Assembly: GCF_000002865.3 (NCBI RefSeq)
Contig: NW_001865050.1
Location: 590,863-654,862, forward strand
Reading direction: 5' to 3'
DNA length: 64,000 nt
From: Monosiga brevicollis MX1
Lineage: Eukaryota; Opisthokonta; Choanoflagellata; Craspedida; Salpingoecidae
Part shown: positions 1 through 10,870 of the stretch, piece by piece
How positions within the stretch are numbered: position 1 is the stretch's first letter
Layout of the letters: each line of letters starts with the position of its first letter
Made by a program: the position numbers and the translations under genes
Notes under the pieces: generated by a model
The model's database searches: none
What the model was told of the DNA's origin: nothing
What the model saw: the letters and a program-made list of their open reading frames with translations, nothing else

Positions 1-78
<78 letters not shown>

Positions 79-80
79 GA
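1..80. repeat. (GA)n microsatellite
   Basis: The window opens with an almost pure GA dinucleotide tract that frays into GAAA units near its right end. Read on the minus strand it is a CT tract lying in an intron of the PPR gene that runs off the left edge. Slippage-prone; no function inferred. Confidence 0.95.
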
Positions 81-821
81 GCACTCGAATTGAGCAGAGG
101 TCACACACGAGTAGACAAACTCACGCGCTCATGGCAAGCAATGATCCCAGGGTTCGGGCTGTAGGTTGCATGCCATGGCTCAGCATGGCGTTGATGAGAC
201 GTTGGCAGCGCTTGTCCTCACCCTGACAAAGCAGCCGCGATAGATAATCGTTTCAGCGTCAGTGGGCGAGGTCAAAAATAGCATGGGCCAGTTGAGACAC
301 ACTCTCAAAACTGTGGATGTGGGCACCTTATCTGCGCAAGCTTGGACAAGCCGATCAAAGTGTCGACTGGACATGACGATTCCGCTGCGTTGCAAGTTTA
401 CAAGAATCTGCTCCGCACGGTCCAGGTTGTTGCTTGACAAATACACATCAAAGTCTGATGCAGCCTGTACATAGACTGGGTCAAAAGAAACGCGATGCCC
501 TTCGTAGAATCCAGCTGTTGTGTAAACGCTAGCATTTTGGTCTCCGGACATGCGTTGCGCTGGAGTGCTGCTGCGCGAAGCAACCGAAGCCAAGCGCATC
601 AGCATGTCCTGCAGGCCGGCGCCCGAGCTGGGCGTCGATTGTCCGGGAGGAGCAGATGCTGCTGAATCGCTCTCAGAGCCAGCATATCGGCGTTGGTCCC
701 ATGGCCTCTGTTGTAAAGAAAGCACACGCGTCTCTGCAGTCATTGGCGACGAGATGGCGAGCCGAGAGCGTTGCTGAGCCAAGGTCCGCCATATCTGTCC
801 CGAAGGCTTAAATGCCCGCAT
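1..821 (-). CDS. PPR-repeat, probably mitochondrial protein (3' part outside window)
   Basis: The gene runs off the left edge. Exon 1 spans 821 to 327 and exon 2 spans 222 to 125; both end in GTG-type donors, and the first intron ends in a TTTGTCAG acceptor. The first in-frame ATG is at 821; upstream codons lack a Met. The N-terminus (MRAFKPSG, then Arg/Gln-rich) looks like a mitochondrial presequence. A Ser/Pro-rich stretch follows, then helix pairs typical of pentatricopeptide repeats: FDVYLSSNNLDRAEQILVNL, then RHFDRLVQACADK, and across the splice RCQRLINAMLSHGMQPTART. PPR proteins bind organellar RNA and act in processing, stability or translation. Mitochondrial RNA polymerases also carry PPR motifs N-terminally, so a polymerase N-terminus is possible. 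The PPR call is fairly firm; the exact family is not known. Confidence 0.62.
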
Positions 822-1183
822 TGTCCTCGGCAATCAGGTCAAGCAACCCCTTATCTGTGCTTGCAGGGGATGGACCAAGAGGAACCCGACAGACGTTCAC
901 CCTCCACCCCTCTTCCACATTCAACCCCGCGGTCCGCGCGAAGCACACACAACGCCCAACGCCCGTGAGCACGCGTGAGAAAAAAAAAAAAAATTGAGCA
1001 TCCCACACAAAGCAGAACACTGCACATGTGCTTGGCAGCTTGTTGCAGTTTATCTTACATGCTGACAAACAGTTTCGAGCTGCGTGCGCTACCAGCCGTC
1101 AAGGTGAGCGCAAGAAAATGATGACATTGGACTAAAGTGCAGCTTATATCAGACTTCTTGCGGCTCGAGACTGCTCATGACCG

Positions 1184-1217
<34 letters not shown>

Positions 1218-1451
1218 GCTCTCACGACTGAGCCGGGCGCGTCTTGGCATTGTCGCTGTTGTTTCGGGGACCGGAAGCTCAGGACGTCCAACGATCAAGT
1301 CGATTTTTTCACGCTGCACAGCGCTATTTCAGCCATCTTCTTTTGCTCTTTGAAGCAAACGCACTCAAACCTACAGGTCAGCTTAGCAATTGACACCAGA
1401 GGGGTCGGGGTGGGACCCTGTCACAAACTCACACGATTCGCCCTTGGCAGG
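822..1451. other. Intergenic region, divergent 5' flanks
   Basis: Lies between the PPR gene (-) and RPA3 (+) and should hold both promoters. It contains an A13 run near 980 and a CA repeat at 1186-1215. Open frames here are short and of biased composition; nothing codes convincingly. A TTGGCAG just before the RPA3 start could be a 5'UTR splice acceptor. Confidence 0.5.
1186..1215. repeat. (CA)n microsatellite
   Basis: About 15 CA units upstream of RPA3. No function inferred. Confidence 0.95.
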
Positions 1452-2114
1452 ATGGACGCACACAAACCTCGCGTCGGAGGACACGAGTTTAACGACTTTG
1501 TTGACACCCCTGTTATCGTGGTGGCCAAAGTGTCTGATACCACGGTGTGCATGTGCTCGCAAGCTGCAAATGCCAGAAGGAGGAACAATTCTTGAAATGG
1601 CATGCTCAGCATATCATCCTTGCATGATACCTTGCAACTCGCAGATTGCTTCGGCAGCTCAGATTGAATGCAGCGATGGTGCAACGGTGGAGGTTCGCTT
1701 CAACGACCCTCAGGTAACAGCAGACGACATCATGCGACACGCCCCTTGAATGGACACGTCCATTGGCTTCATGTTTTGTCGCTGGCTGCACGTGCATTCA
1801 TCATATTGATGGCCTTCTTGGTATTGTATGTGTGTGCAGAGCGATTTGTCCGCATTTGTTGAGGTCACAGGCAAGGTACTGGATGGCAATGTGATTGAGG
1901 GCTGGGCCGTCTCAAACCTGGGCGGGGATTTTGGTATGTTCCTTCATGCATCTAGCTATCTGCGCTTTCTTTTAGTTCTGGCAATCCATGACAATTACTA
2001 GCAGCTCAATGAAGTATGACGCTGGACCACAATTTATCTGCAGATTTCGCGACATACGAGGAAGCGCGCAAACTTATCCGCGCTCACCCAGAGCCTTTTC
2101 TGGGCAATGAGTAA
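1452..2114 (+). CDS. RPA3: Replication protein A 14 kDa subunit (RPA3)
   Basis: Four exons join cleanly: 1452-1544, 1645-1713, 1840-1933 and 2044-2114, with GT-AG borders and matching phases, giving a 108-residue protein (human RPA3 has 121). The N-terminus RVGGHEFNDFVDTPVIVVAK matches the start of the RPA3 OB-fold (the human counterpart reads INAGMLAQFIDKPVCFVGR). The later strands read FVEVTGKVLDGNVI, and the C-terminal helix is FATYEEARKLIRAHPEPF, matching the helix that packs in the RPA trimer core. RPA3 is the smallest subunit of the heterotrimeric single-strand DNA binding complex used in replication, repair and checkpoint signalling in the nucleus. The start ATG is the only one placing the first strand correctly. 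Confidence 0.88.
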
Positions 2115-2729
2115 TGGCTCTTTGGTGGTTGCCTCATCTTCCGAACAATGTGCCGTTGGAGGATGCAAGCTTGGCTTTTCTTTGCGAGGCCTCCTGTTCG
2201 TCTGCGTCTCAAATGTTTTGTCCTCTCCTGATTCATGCTGGCAAGAGAGCTTGGAGCGGCTGTGCTGCCCATCTCTTCTTCATCAAATTGATTATGACTT
2301 TGCTTGACACAACAAGCTTGCTTTGGTCTGGTGATGCAATTGGCTGACTCGCAGCAACAGCAGATGTGCAGAAGACACACCGCGCCAAGTGAAAATAAGA
2401 AAGGGGGAGATTCAATCACAGCAGCATGCATACAGATATAGTACACCCGAAGCTACAGCTGCGCGTTGGTAGTTGCCCCTGATCGGGCAAACCCATGCAA
2501 CGACAAAGTGACACCACTGCCATGGTCGTGGAGGTAAAATAATAATGATAATTATAATCGTGTAAGAATGGATCGAATGGCATGAAAGAAGAAACAAAAT
2601 CAAAACGACACAAAAAAAAAAAAAAAAAAAAAAAAAGGAAAAACACACCAGGGCATTCACGTGAAACACAGGTCAGGCTGTCAAGCAGATGCAGGTGGGG
2701 TGACACGCAGGTCGTTGACTGGTTGCGCA
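2115..2729. other. Intergenic region between convergent RPA3 and kinase genes
   Basis: Holds the 3' ends of RPA3 (+) and of the kinase (-). It is AT-richer than its surroundings, with an ATAATAATG-rich patch near 2540 and an A25 run at 2612-2636. Open frames crossing it read through homopolymers and resemble no protein. Confidence 0.55.
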
Positions 2730-3749
2730 TCACACGATGGTGCTCTGAACTCGATTCCAATCAAAGTCTGAAGGCTCGAGCGAGGTGTTTTGTTGCCGCG
2801 TTGAAGGGCTCGAAGAAGTGGAGTGCTCCTTTGCAGCAGGCGAGGGAGTGGCTCTTAAAGAGCCTGGGCTCGGACTTTCGCAAATAAAATCGGGAATTGG
2901 TGCTGCGGGACATGAGAACCAGGATTGCTCAGCTTTCAGAGTAGTTTCAATATCTAGCAGCGTGGCTCGGCATCGAGGATCGGGATGTAGCATGCACAGC
3001 AATAGCTTTTGCAGTGCGGGTGTTAACAGCTCAAAGTTTTGTGCATCGGAGAACTGGCCGCGCGTCTGAAAGATCAAGTAGGATCGGTCATGCCACAGGG
3101 CTCGATCCCAGGGAAGATTAGCAAAGAGCATGGCATAAAAGACCAGCCCAATGGCCCAGACGTCTTGTGCTGTACTGCATGGTTCACCTCGCAAGAGCTC
3201 CGGAGCCATGTACAACTCAGTGCCGGGAATGTGGTGTGCGTGACGAAACCCCTTCGGATGCACGGTGCCAAAATCATGCAGAACTAGATTGCCTTGGGCA
3301 TCAAGAAGACAGTTTTCAGGCTTGATGTCACCATGCACTAGGCCCCTCTGACTCAGAGCCCATGCAGCTTGGACCAACTGGAGCATCCATCGCCGAGCTG
3401 AGGCCTGATCAAGAACCTTGGTGGCATCAGGGCGTGCATACTCAAAGATGGAGCCTTCTGGCATGTAAGGAAAAACCAATACAGCCCGACCATCTGCCAG
3501 CTCAAAAGCTTCAAGAAGTTGGGCTAGACCCGCAGCTGGATACTCGGCAAGTAACTGAAGAGCTTTTATTTCAGCGCAGATGGCAGGATCGTTGAGCCCC
3601 TTCTTGAAGACTTTGAGTGCCACCGCTGTACCCTGAGCGATATGAATCGCCTGGTGGACCGTGGCGCTGGCACCGGTACCAATGCAGGCCCGAACAAAGT
3701 ACTTCCGATCGACCACGGTCGGCAGTCGGTCGTGAGGAGAAAGAGCCAT
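2730..3749 (-). CDS. Serine/threonine protein kinase, non-RD type
   Basis: A single exon encodes about 339 residues. Kinase landmarks occur in order: glycine loop GTGASATVHQA, the lysine in VALKVFKK, an alphaC glutamate in CAEIKALQ, catalytic loop HGDIKPENCLL, DFG in HDFGTVHP, APE in YMAPELL, and DVWAIG. The HRD arginine is replaced by glycine (HGD), so this is a non-RD kinase that probably does not need activation-loop phosphorylation, although all catalytic residues remain. A Ser/Pro/Thr-rich tail of about 60 residues follows the domain. I chose the ATG at 3749 because it lies just before the domain and has purines at -3 and +4. The frame stays open upstream to an ATG at 4001, but that stretch is Trp/Cys/Arg-rich and looks untranslated. 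I could not assign a kinase subfamily. Confidence 0.82.
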   Translation of the reverse strand: MALSPHDRLPTVVDRKYFVRACIGTGASATVHQAIHIAQGTAVALKVFKKGLNDPAICAEIKALQLLAEYPAAGLAQLLEAFELADGRAVLVFPYMPEGSIFEYARPDATKVLDQASARRWMLQLVQAAWALSQRGLVHGDIKPENCLLDAQGNLVLHDFGTVHPKGFRHAHHIPGTELYMAPELLRGEPCSTAQDVWAIGLVFYAMLFANLPWDRALWHDRSYLIFQTRGQFSDAQNFELLTPALQKLLLCMLHPDPRCRATLLDIETTLKAEQSWFSCPAAPIPDFICESPSPGSLRATPSPAAKEHSTSSSPSTRQQNTSLEPSDFDWNRVQSTIV

Positions 3750-4667
3750 CGCCAACTCTTGGGACACAACCGCACAGTGATCCGGTTGCCCAGAGGCATG
3801 ACCCCAAAGCCTGAGCGGCGAGGGTGTTGAGAATTGAGGCAGCCCAGCAACATTCAAAGCGACCCTCACAACTCGTGATGGCGCAAAAGTGAGTGACCAA
3901 TAATGAGTGCCATCTCTGCTTGCCACCGAACGCCACGACCTGGACAAGAAACATCTGCATCGTGGTTCCCGTTTGGCGCGTGTGCGGTTCCACGGCTTCA
4001 TTCTGCCAAGTCCATCACGGCAGCACGCGCTTGCCTTGATATGACTGACCACCTTTATTCATCATGGTTCGTCACCCTGTAGGCAGTTTGGGCACCCACC
4101 GCTCACCAAGTAGCAAAAGCATCTGTAGGAACCTACAAAGCACGTTGTTGCATCGTTCGCTGTTGCTACTCTTCCTTTGCAACACGCCAACGCGCTCTCG
4201 TCGCTTCCTGTTGGGCCAACAAGCCTGTACGGTAGGAGCAACCAGTAGGACCAGACCATAGATCATAGACTAGCTTGTGAGGATAGATTGAAAGATGGCG
4301 CTTTTGGCATGCGACTCACTGTTGCAGAGCCAGATACACCCCTCGTCTTGCCGTTAAATTGGGGGAGCCACACACTTCCGAGCAACCTCTGGACAACCGG
4401 GGCGCGAAGTGCAATTCAACGCCAAACATCCCCAGCAAGTGGACAAAAGTGTGAAAACAGCTAAAATGAACACTAGTTGTGAATTTTAGAAAAAAAAAAT
4501 TTGACGGCCGTCACACCAACGAACGAACGGGTCGGAAGCTCACCGGCGTTCAACGGACCTGATGGAGGAGCTTCAGCCTCGATCAACGGGCCCGCAACCC
4601 ACCCCGGTACGAAGGCAGGCTCGCCCAGTCCAAGTCTGATGCTTGAGAACAAGAAAGGCCGACCTCT
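3750..4667. other. Intergenic region between divergent kinase and HAUS8-like genes
   Basis: Probably contains the promoters and 5'UTRs of both neighbours. There is an A9 run near 4490. A possible 5'UTR intron of the right-hand gene ends at the CGTCTCGCAG just before 4743. No convincing coding frame or RNA gene was seen. Confidence 0.45.
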
Positions 4668-5850
4668 ATGACCGCAACACTTTTAAATCTCTTGCTTTTC
4701 GAACCACCGACCTCTCATGATTCCGTTTGCCTCGTCTCGCAGATGCCGACATCACCCTCGCGCTCGCTGCAGGCGTCCGTTGTACGGTCCCCCATGCACA
4801 GTTCTCACCAAGGACACGAGGTTCGAGCGACCAAAGCACCTATTGCACACGCTGATCGCTCAAGCAAGGCCGGCAAGGGCGCACGGATTGTGCCATCTCG
4901 CTACATGAGCGCCAGCACCACTAGCTCCCGCCGAGAGTCCACCAGTGCCACAGGTGGTCTTGCCAGCAGACCCACGACAACGAAAGACTCAAAAGAATCT
5001 CGTCAGATTCGATCCGCGCTGCCCGCAGCCCACCGCTCTTCCATCAAACGAACCACTGGTAGCAGCCGTACTTCTGCTGCTCCCGCTTCCAAGCCTGCCG
5101 CATCTTCGAGTCATGGGCCCAGCACATCCCAACGTTCCCGCGGTGGGCCAACGCGCAGTCGAACCTCTGCTGCTGCAGCCACTGGTGGCTCTACCACCGA
5201 TACCAATCTTCTTACCCAACAAAATACCGAGTTTGAGCTCGCCAAGGTCTACCTGCTCGGCCTGCCCCTCGCTGCAGAGCTCGTAGCCTCATCTACGCGC
5301 AGAGTCTGTTCTCACCAGCGCATGTTTATGTGTCCTTGCCATTGATCTTTAGTGTGCTGCAGTCCAGTGGGCCTTTGTGCTGGCCAACGTTTCGGAGCAA
5401 TTTCAAGCGCAACAAGAGACTCTGCAAGAGGAGCTGACAGATCTGCGCAATGCCGTTTGTACGTGTCTTCTGCCTTTGCCTTTCCTCACCGCTTGGTCAG
5501 ATGACCGAAAGGGCAACCCCTTTGAGCGCATGATACTCGCTTATCAAGGCTTTTTTTCACCTTCAGATGCTCTTCAGCGTCAATTTGCATCAGCCCAGCT
5601 TGACCTTCAGCGACAGCAGCTCGTTCGCAAAGTCATGCAGCTTCAAGCCGCCCAAGTCAGCCGGCCGTCCCCGCTTCATTCTTCCTCTTTTACGTGACAG
5701 GTGGCAAACCTCTGCTTTCAAGGTTTTGAAGACTCAGTCTGCCTGATCTTCCTTCTTGCTTCACCTACAGGAGCCGTTGCAGCGATCCCAAGCTCTGCTA
5801 ACGCAATCCCTCCAGCTGCGGTCTGTGCCCTTGGGCAAAGCTTCTTGTCC

Positions 5851-5884
<34 letters not shown>

Positions 5885-6358
5885 ACGGCTCTGCAAGCTG
5901 ACGCTGATCATCTCCATCTTAGAACCATGTATCAAGCAGTTGAACAGGCACAACATGGTGTCACACTGCAAGGATGTAAACCAGTCCAGCCAAGTCAGTC
6001 TCATCAAACTCATTTTTATTGCTTGTGTGTGTGCAATTTTCATCCGAGATGTTCATCCATTGTCCCTTGGTTCACTCCGCTTGTTCTGCTGCAACAATCC
6101 AACACGAACCTGGGGCTGGGCACACCATCAGCGGACCTGCAGCGCGCTTTAGTGCACCTAGACCAGGCCATCGCAGGTCACCAGCCTCTCAACCAAAATG
6201 AGGTGGTGCAACTGAGCAGACATCATCAGCTCTTGGCCTCACGTCAGGCCGAATTACATGCCCTCGAGCAGCAGCTCCGTGCTTGTGAGCAAGATGCCGT
6301 GGAGCTGTGCAGCCGAGTGATGACAGACGCAACTCCGCGCGTTACCATTCGCTGGTAG
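4668..6358 (+). CDS. HAUS8: Coiled-coil protein resembling augmin subunit HAUS8
   Basis: A basic, Ser/Thr/Ala-rich N-terminus of about 170 residues carries KGARIVPSRYM, close to the microtubule-binding motif at the start of human HAUS8 (GGRVIESRYLQY). Helical exons follow: FELAK joined to CAAVQWAFVLANVSEQF and QAQQETLQEELTDLRNAV (exon to 5460), then LQRQFASAQLDLQRQQLVRK, a short exon near 5703, and a last exon ending LACEQ-like coils and VTIRW-stop. Augmin recruits gamma-tubulin to spindle microtubules to nucleate branches; HAUS8 is its microtubule contact. The start is either 4668 or, more likely, the ATG at 4743, which follows an acceptor-like CTCGCAG. Coiled-coil similarity alone is weak, so the family call rests on the N-terminal motif and the general layout. 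Confidence 0.45.
5854..5883. repeat. Poly(T) tract of 30 bases
   Basis: Uninterrupted T30 in an intron of the HAUS8-like gene, a few bases before the likely acceptor CTCTGCAAG. It may serve as an extreme polypyrimidine tract. Confidence 0.9.
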
Positions 6359-6524
6359 ACATCCTTGAGGCTGCTCCTTGTGAGACAGTTTTTGTTATGA
6401 TCGATTTCGTGCTTTACGCATCGACAACACTCATTCTACTATGATTGATTAAAGAAGAAGATAAAAATAATAACATGATTCTGATTTCTTTTCTACGAGC
6501 CCACCTTTCGAAACACCCGAGGCC

Positions 6525-8193
6525 TTACGACGTATCCGGTTCAGCACTGCCACGCATGTCCGCCACGGATAAATCACGAAAACGCGCCACCTGTGAGAGC
6601 ATATCCATTGGTTAGCCAGCACATGCATCCATCAAGTACAGCGTATTCGTGTGTCTGCGTGCGTGTTGTCTTTATTACACATGGCGCCACGTTCTCCTCA
6701 ACCTTGAGACGCACCCGGTAAGCGTTGACCAGACCTGAAGGCCAGGCTACATCGCACCAGGCTCCGCGGCAGCGAAGGACAAAGCCTACAACATTGGGAC
6801 CACCATCCTGGTCTCCCCAAGACCTTGAGAATATGACAATGGTGAGCGGCATGAGCAACCAGTGAGAAGGCGATGATGGCCCGAGGCTGCGAAGAAAGCG
6901 CCGACAAACCAATCGGGCCCGCGAACAACGGGAAGATTCTTGACAGCAATAGCCGACGTCACGTGCATTCCGGGGAGGGCAATGATTTGCAGCGCCCGCG
7001 CTGCATACCACCAGTCCGGCCCTCCATGTGCCTAAGCGCATTATCGTTGTGAGCCGGCAGCTCATAGATTCATATGCATTGCAGCTAGGCGGGATCGCAG
7101 GTCAAGCCAGAAAAAAAACAGGAAAATGACGACAACAAACCACGACTCGGATGGGCAAATCGTCGCTCTGATCGTTGGCTGCCACCCAACCAGCTTTTAA
7201 AGGCTCCAAAGGTCCATCAGTCTGTTCTCCCAGCAGACTGCGATTGAGAACGACGACATCACCGATGCAGGGAGCGCGGACAGCATCAACAACCGAAAGT
7301 CGCAGGTGCAAGGCGACGGCCGCAGATACGGGGCATTGATCATTGGGCAGAGTCAAATCAGCAGGGGTGGCCGTGACGGTCATATCGCGCAGGGCTGACT
7401 CAAGAGCTGCAAGGCGAGCAAAGAGATCGTTCAGCTGGTTTTTCAACTGCTTGTTCTCACCACGCAGATCCTGAACGGTCGTGCAGAGAGCAGCGACGCA
7501 CGCATGACTCTGCAGGGCACCACGCCGCACGACCACGCCGCATTGCGAGCAAGCAATGCGAGTGGCTGCACAGGTGGCCAAGTGCTGACGCAAGTCGGCC
7601 ACGGGTACGAGCTCTTGACAAGGGACATTGGGACAGGGGTACTGCTCGTGCGCACAAGTCTGCAAGTGCTCGCCCAGTTCATCGAGACAGAGCATGGCTG
7701 AGCAGCCAAGCGTGGTGTTGGGGCAAAGAACGGGGGCTGCATCGACCAGTTCGCGGGCCAAGAGGGCCGAGCGAGCTGGTCGCTCTACCAAGTCATCGCG
7801 GCAGACCGGACAAGTAGATCTGGCTTCACAAGCGCGCTCGATGCAAAGCTGGCAGAAAATGTGCTGTGCATGGCACATGGTTGCTGATCGCACAATCAGG
7901 CCGCAGATTGGGCACCTGAGCGAGTTGAGCAGCCGCTCGTTAAGCTGAAACAGCTCCAGCGGCCAACCTTCCGAACCCTCGAGCAATTCACCATGGTTGT
8001 GGCGCAAGCAGTCGGTTAAATAGGCCTGCAAGCCTTCATCTGTCAACAGCACCTTATCTTCGACCGCTGCCGCTTCAAGGTCTTCTGATACACCCGGTTC
8101 CTTCTCCAAGAGGTCATTGCGCTCATTGGACACGCGAACCAGACTCCCTCGAACCGCCCCGTCAAGCAGGGATGCGTTTGTAGAGGAGGCCAT
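6525..8193 (-). CDS. RING/TRAF-type zinc finger E3 ligase with MIB/HERC2 domain
   Basis: The large first exon (8193 to about 7145) encodes a C3HC4 RING (RCPICGLIVRSATMCHAQHI with CQLCIERACEARSTCPVCR), then TRAF/SIAH-like zinc fingers (LCPNTTLGC, YPCPNVPCQELVPVADLRQH, IACSQCGVVVRRGALQSH), then a coiled coil (LRGENKQLKNQLNDLFARLA). Two or three short 3' exons add a MIB/HERC2 domain: VVRGPDW, an intron, then SWGDQDGGPNVVGFV, GAWCDVAWPSGLVNAYRVR. The last exon ends DMRGSAEPDTS at a TAA at 6525. RING E3s transfer ubiquitin to substrates; MIB/HERC2 domains bind substrates in Mind bomb and HERC2. I chose the ATG at 8193 because upstream codons are only CT-repeat translation. Splice sites of the 3' exons are inferred from the domain match. 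Confidence 0.75.
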
Positions 8194-8457
8194 GTCCTCA
8201 ACTGACGCCGTCCTATCCCGAGCCAAGGCCCCGAGCCGAGTTGGCCCTGCCCAGCGAGCCAGCCACGTTCTTCTGATGATCAAGTCATGCGGAAACCACA
8301 CACTGCCCAATACAAGCACGATAAGAGATAAAAAAAAGTGTGAGACAGACAGACAGAGAGAGAGAGAGAGAGAGAAAGAAAAAGACAGCAAAAAACACAA
8401 AGGGACAAAGAGAGAGACAGAGACAGAGACAGAGAGACAGACAGAGACAGAGACAGA

Positions 8458-8490
<33 letters not shown>

Positions 8491-8997
8491 GCAGAGAGAG
8501 TTCATCTCAAAGAAAAGTGCGTGACATCGAGTTGATGGATCGTGATTTGGGCGAAATTTGAAGCCAGTGGGGGGGGGGAGGGGGGGGTTACAAGTGGCTG
8601 CGCCCTGCCTGGTGGTTTCATCCATATCTGCGGCTGACTGCTTACACGAGGGCACAGACGAGTTGGTGTAGAGATAGTCGTGCTCTCAATTTCGCTTTGG
8701 TGTCAAGTTGTTGCAAGATGGCAACGCGTCGACTCATGTCCAGCACCCAGCTGCAAAGGGCAACCAAGGTGCGTCCTCATTGGCGAGGCAAAAAGACCTG
8801 CGCATCAGCCCAAGATCGACGTGTACCTCGACCGGTGCCCGCTACAGACCTACCCAGTCTAAAAGATTCTCCCCCAGGTCTGTCATGCCGGTAACAGGGG
8901 CTCCATTGGCCACATTACTGTTAGAGCTACCGTACTCCTTGTGCTCACCGCCCCTTCTCTCACGCTATTGATCTCGACCTGATTAGAAGCGTTTTCG
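8194..8997. other. Divergent intergenic region with GA/GACA repeats
   Basis: Lies between the E3 ligase (-) and the PhyH gene (+). It contains GA and GACAGA repeats at 8343-8500 and a G-rich patch near 8570. A possible small upstream exon of the PhyH gene begins at the ATG at 8718 (MATRRLMSSTQLQRATK, presequence-like, followed by a GTGCGT donor), but its phase does not fit the next exon I propose. Confidence 0.45.
8343..8500. repeat. GA / GACAGA microsatellite cluster
   Basis: Imperfect tandem GA and GACA units in the 5' flank of the E3 ligase gene. They generate long spurious open frames on both strands (RERERE or SLSLSV). Confidence 0.92.
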
Positions 8998-10634
8998 ATG
9001 GCGACAACAGCGCGTGGTGGAAGCTTTGAGGTATCGCGTGAAGTCATGCAAAGCTGGCACCACAACGGTTACATTGTAGTCCGCAGTAAGCTGTCTGCCG
9101 CCTGTCGGCTTTAAACTCGCGTATGCCCTGCGATCGGGCTGACTATCCAACCCCCCTTGTCATGTGATGCCGCACAGGTCTTTTATGCCCCGAGGAGCTT
9201 GCCCGGATTAAAGATACCCTCGAAAACAGCTCAGCAATTACGTCAGCCCGCCGACTCCTGCAGCCCCCCCACCTTTAAGCGTTGAAACGTGCCTCTTGTT
9301 TTGGCTCACGCGCATGATGCGTCTGTCGGCTTGATCGTGCGCGCGATAGAGCCAATGCATTTGAAGTAGACGATGGTGCCCAGCGCAAGAGCAAGCTCTG
9401 TCTGTGGAACCAACCTGGACGCGATGTTACCGGCCAGTTGGTCAGGACTGAGAAGGTCTAGCACCCAGAAAGCGTTCCATGGGTTCGCCGTGGCGCACCA
9501 GAAAGAGAGATTGAGATATCTAATGACACTTCAAACTCGTATCATAGGTCGCAGGGACGGCGGCCCAGCTTTTGGGTGGCGAAGTATACCACTACCACAC
9601 CAAGTTGATGATGAAATCAGAGTTTACGGGCGGAAGATTTGCTTGGCATCAAGATTACGGTGGATACCTTGACTGCCACACTGGTGCCGGTTCAGCCAAA
9701 AGCCTTTCCTCACGCCGCTTCTTAATCCCATGCTGTCCGACAGGCTACTGGTACAAGAATTGCATTCCTTTCCCTCAAATGTTGACAGCGTTTGTTGCCA
9801 TCGATCGCTGTAGCACTGAAAACGGCTGCATGCAGGTCTGCACACTTGTTCGCCACTCACGAGAGCAACGGCTCTCTTGCCAAGCTTTGTGCATTATGAG
9901 TGACCTCTGCATTCCTCGCCTTGCTTCCAAGATGCGATGGCCATGACCTTCTCATGGCTGGCTACTTTGTACCTTGTTGGAGGGCGGCAGGTTTTGCGTG
10001 GCTCGCACCATGCTGGCCGGATTGACCATGTCATGGTGGGTGGCCAAACGGGCGCTGATATGGAGCGAGTGGCCTTTCTCCAACAGGTGGCGTAGAACTT
10101 GCGTCGGGTCGCCCCTGACCCACTTTAAATTACCGTGCCGGGATCTTGCACCCTGTCAAGGCAGCCAAGACATGATACGCCTGTTCCGCACCTGACCATT
10201 TTTTCTCGCTGCTTGCATGCGGATGTATTTCAGGAGCTGCCGGAGGATCATGTCGCCTTGGCTCCGGGCGATTGTCTCTTCTTTCACTGCAATCTTTTGC
10301 ACAAGAGCAACGCCAACACGAGGTGGGTACTGACTCCCCTGCCCGACACCACAATCATCCCCGTTGCTCTCGTTGCTCTCATGACCTTGATGCATGCCTT
10401 CTCTTGTTGTATCTTTTGGCACCTGACAATCACAGTCCGCATCGTCGCTGGGCTTTTCTGTGTGCTTACAATCGCGCATCCAACAACCCACACCAGGAGC
10501 ATCACCATCCCTTCTATACGCCCCTCGAGACAGTGTCCAACTCGGCCCTCCTCTCCTGCACCACAGCAACTGACATGGGGGACAAGGACTTCCTCGATCC
10601 CGCTGATGACCGCACAGCCATTGCTGCTCGGTAA
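8998..10634 (+). CDS. Phytanoyl-CoA dioxygenase (PhyH) family oxygenase
   Basis: Read through about seven exons: MATTARGG...SWHHNGYIVVR; SLLCPEELARIKDTLENS; ANAFEVDDGAQRKSKLCLWN; VAGTAAQLLGGEVYHYHTK to FAWHQDYG; YWYKNCIPFPQMLTAFVAID; VLRGSHHAGRIDHVMVGGQ; ELPEDHVALAPGDCLFFHCN; and SPHRRWAFLCAYNRASNNP to the TAA at 10634. The Fe(II) facial triad is visible: HQD of WHQDYG and the distal His in NLLHKSN, with the 2-oxoglutarate-binding Arg in HRRWAF. These enzymes hydroxylate using Fe(II), O2 and 2-oxoglutarate. The EHHHPFYTPLE segment after the fold is shared with bacterial-type members. The substrate is unknown. An upstream presequence exon at 8718 is possible, so the start is uncertain. Confidence 0.8.
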
Positions 10635-10870
10635 CTTGCACCCAAGCAATCGATTATAGATCGACAGTCTCGAACATGGTCTCCTCACCTTTGGGTCAAA
10701 CATGGGCGTACAACATGTGCTTTGTTTCTTTTGTGGATACGCACACATCACTTGGCATGATGGAAGCTTTGCCGCAAAATTCTAGACAGCGGTGCTATTG
10801 AATTTTCATGTGAGCAGGAGGCTCACCCCCAAGAGGCGGCCAAGTAGTCTGCGCTAGGTCGGGATTGGCA

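Noticed and set aside
7102-8655. 517-codon minus-strand frame taken as the whole ligase
   Set aside because: Its first 150 codons translate GACA/GA repeats into SLSLSV tracts. The credible start is the ATG at 8193, and the frame's end reads into an intron.
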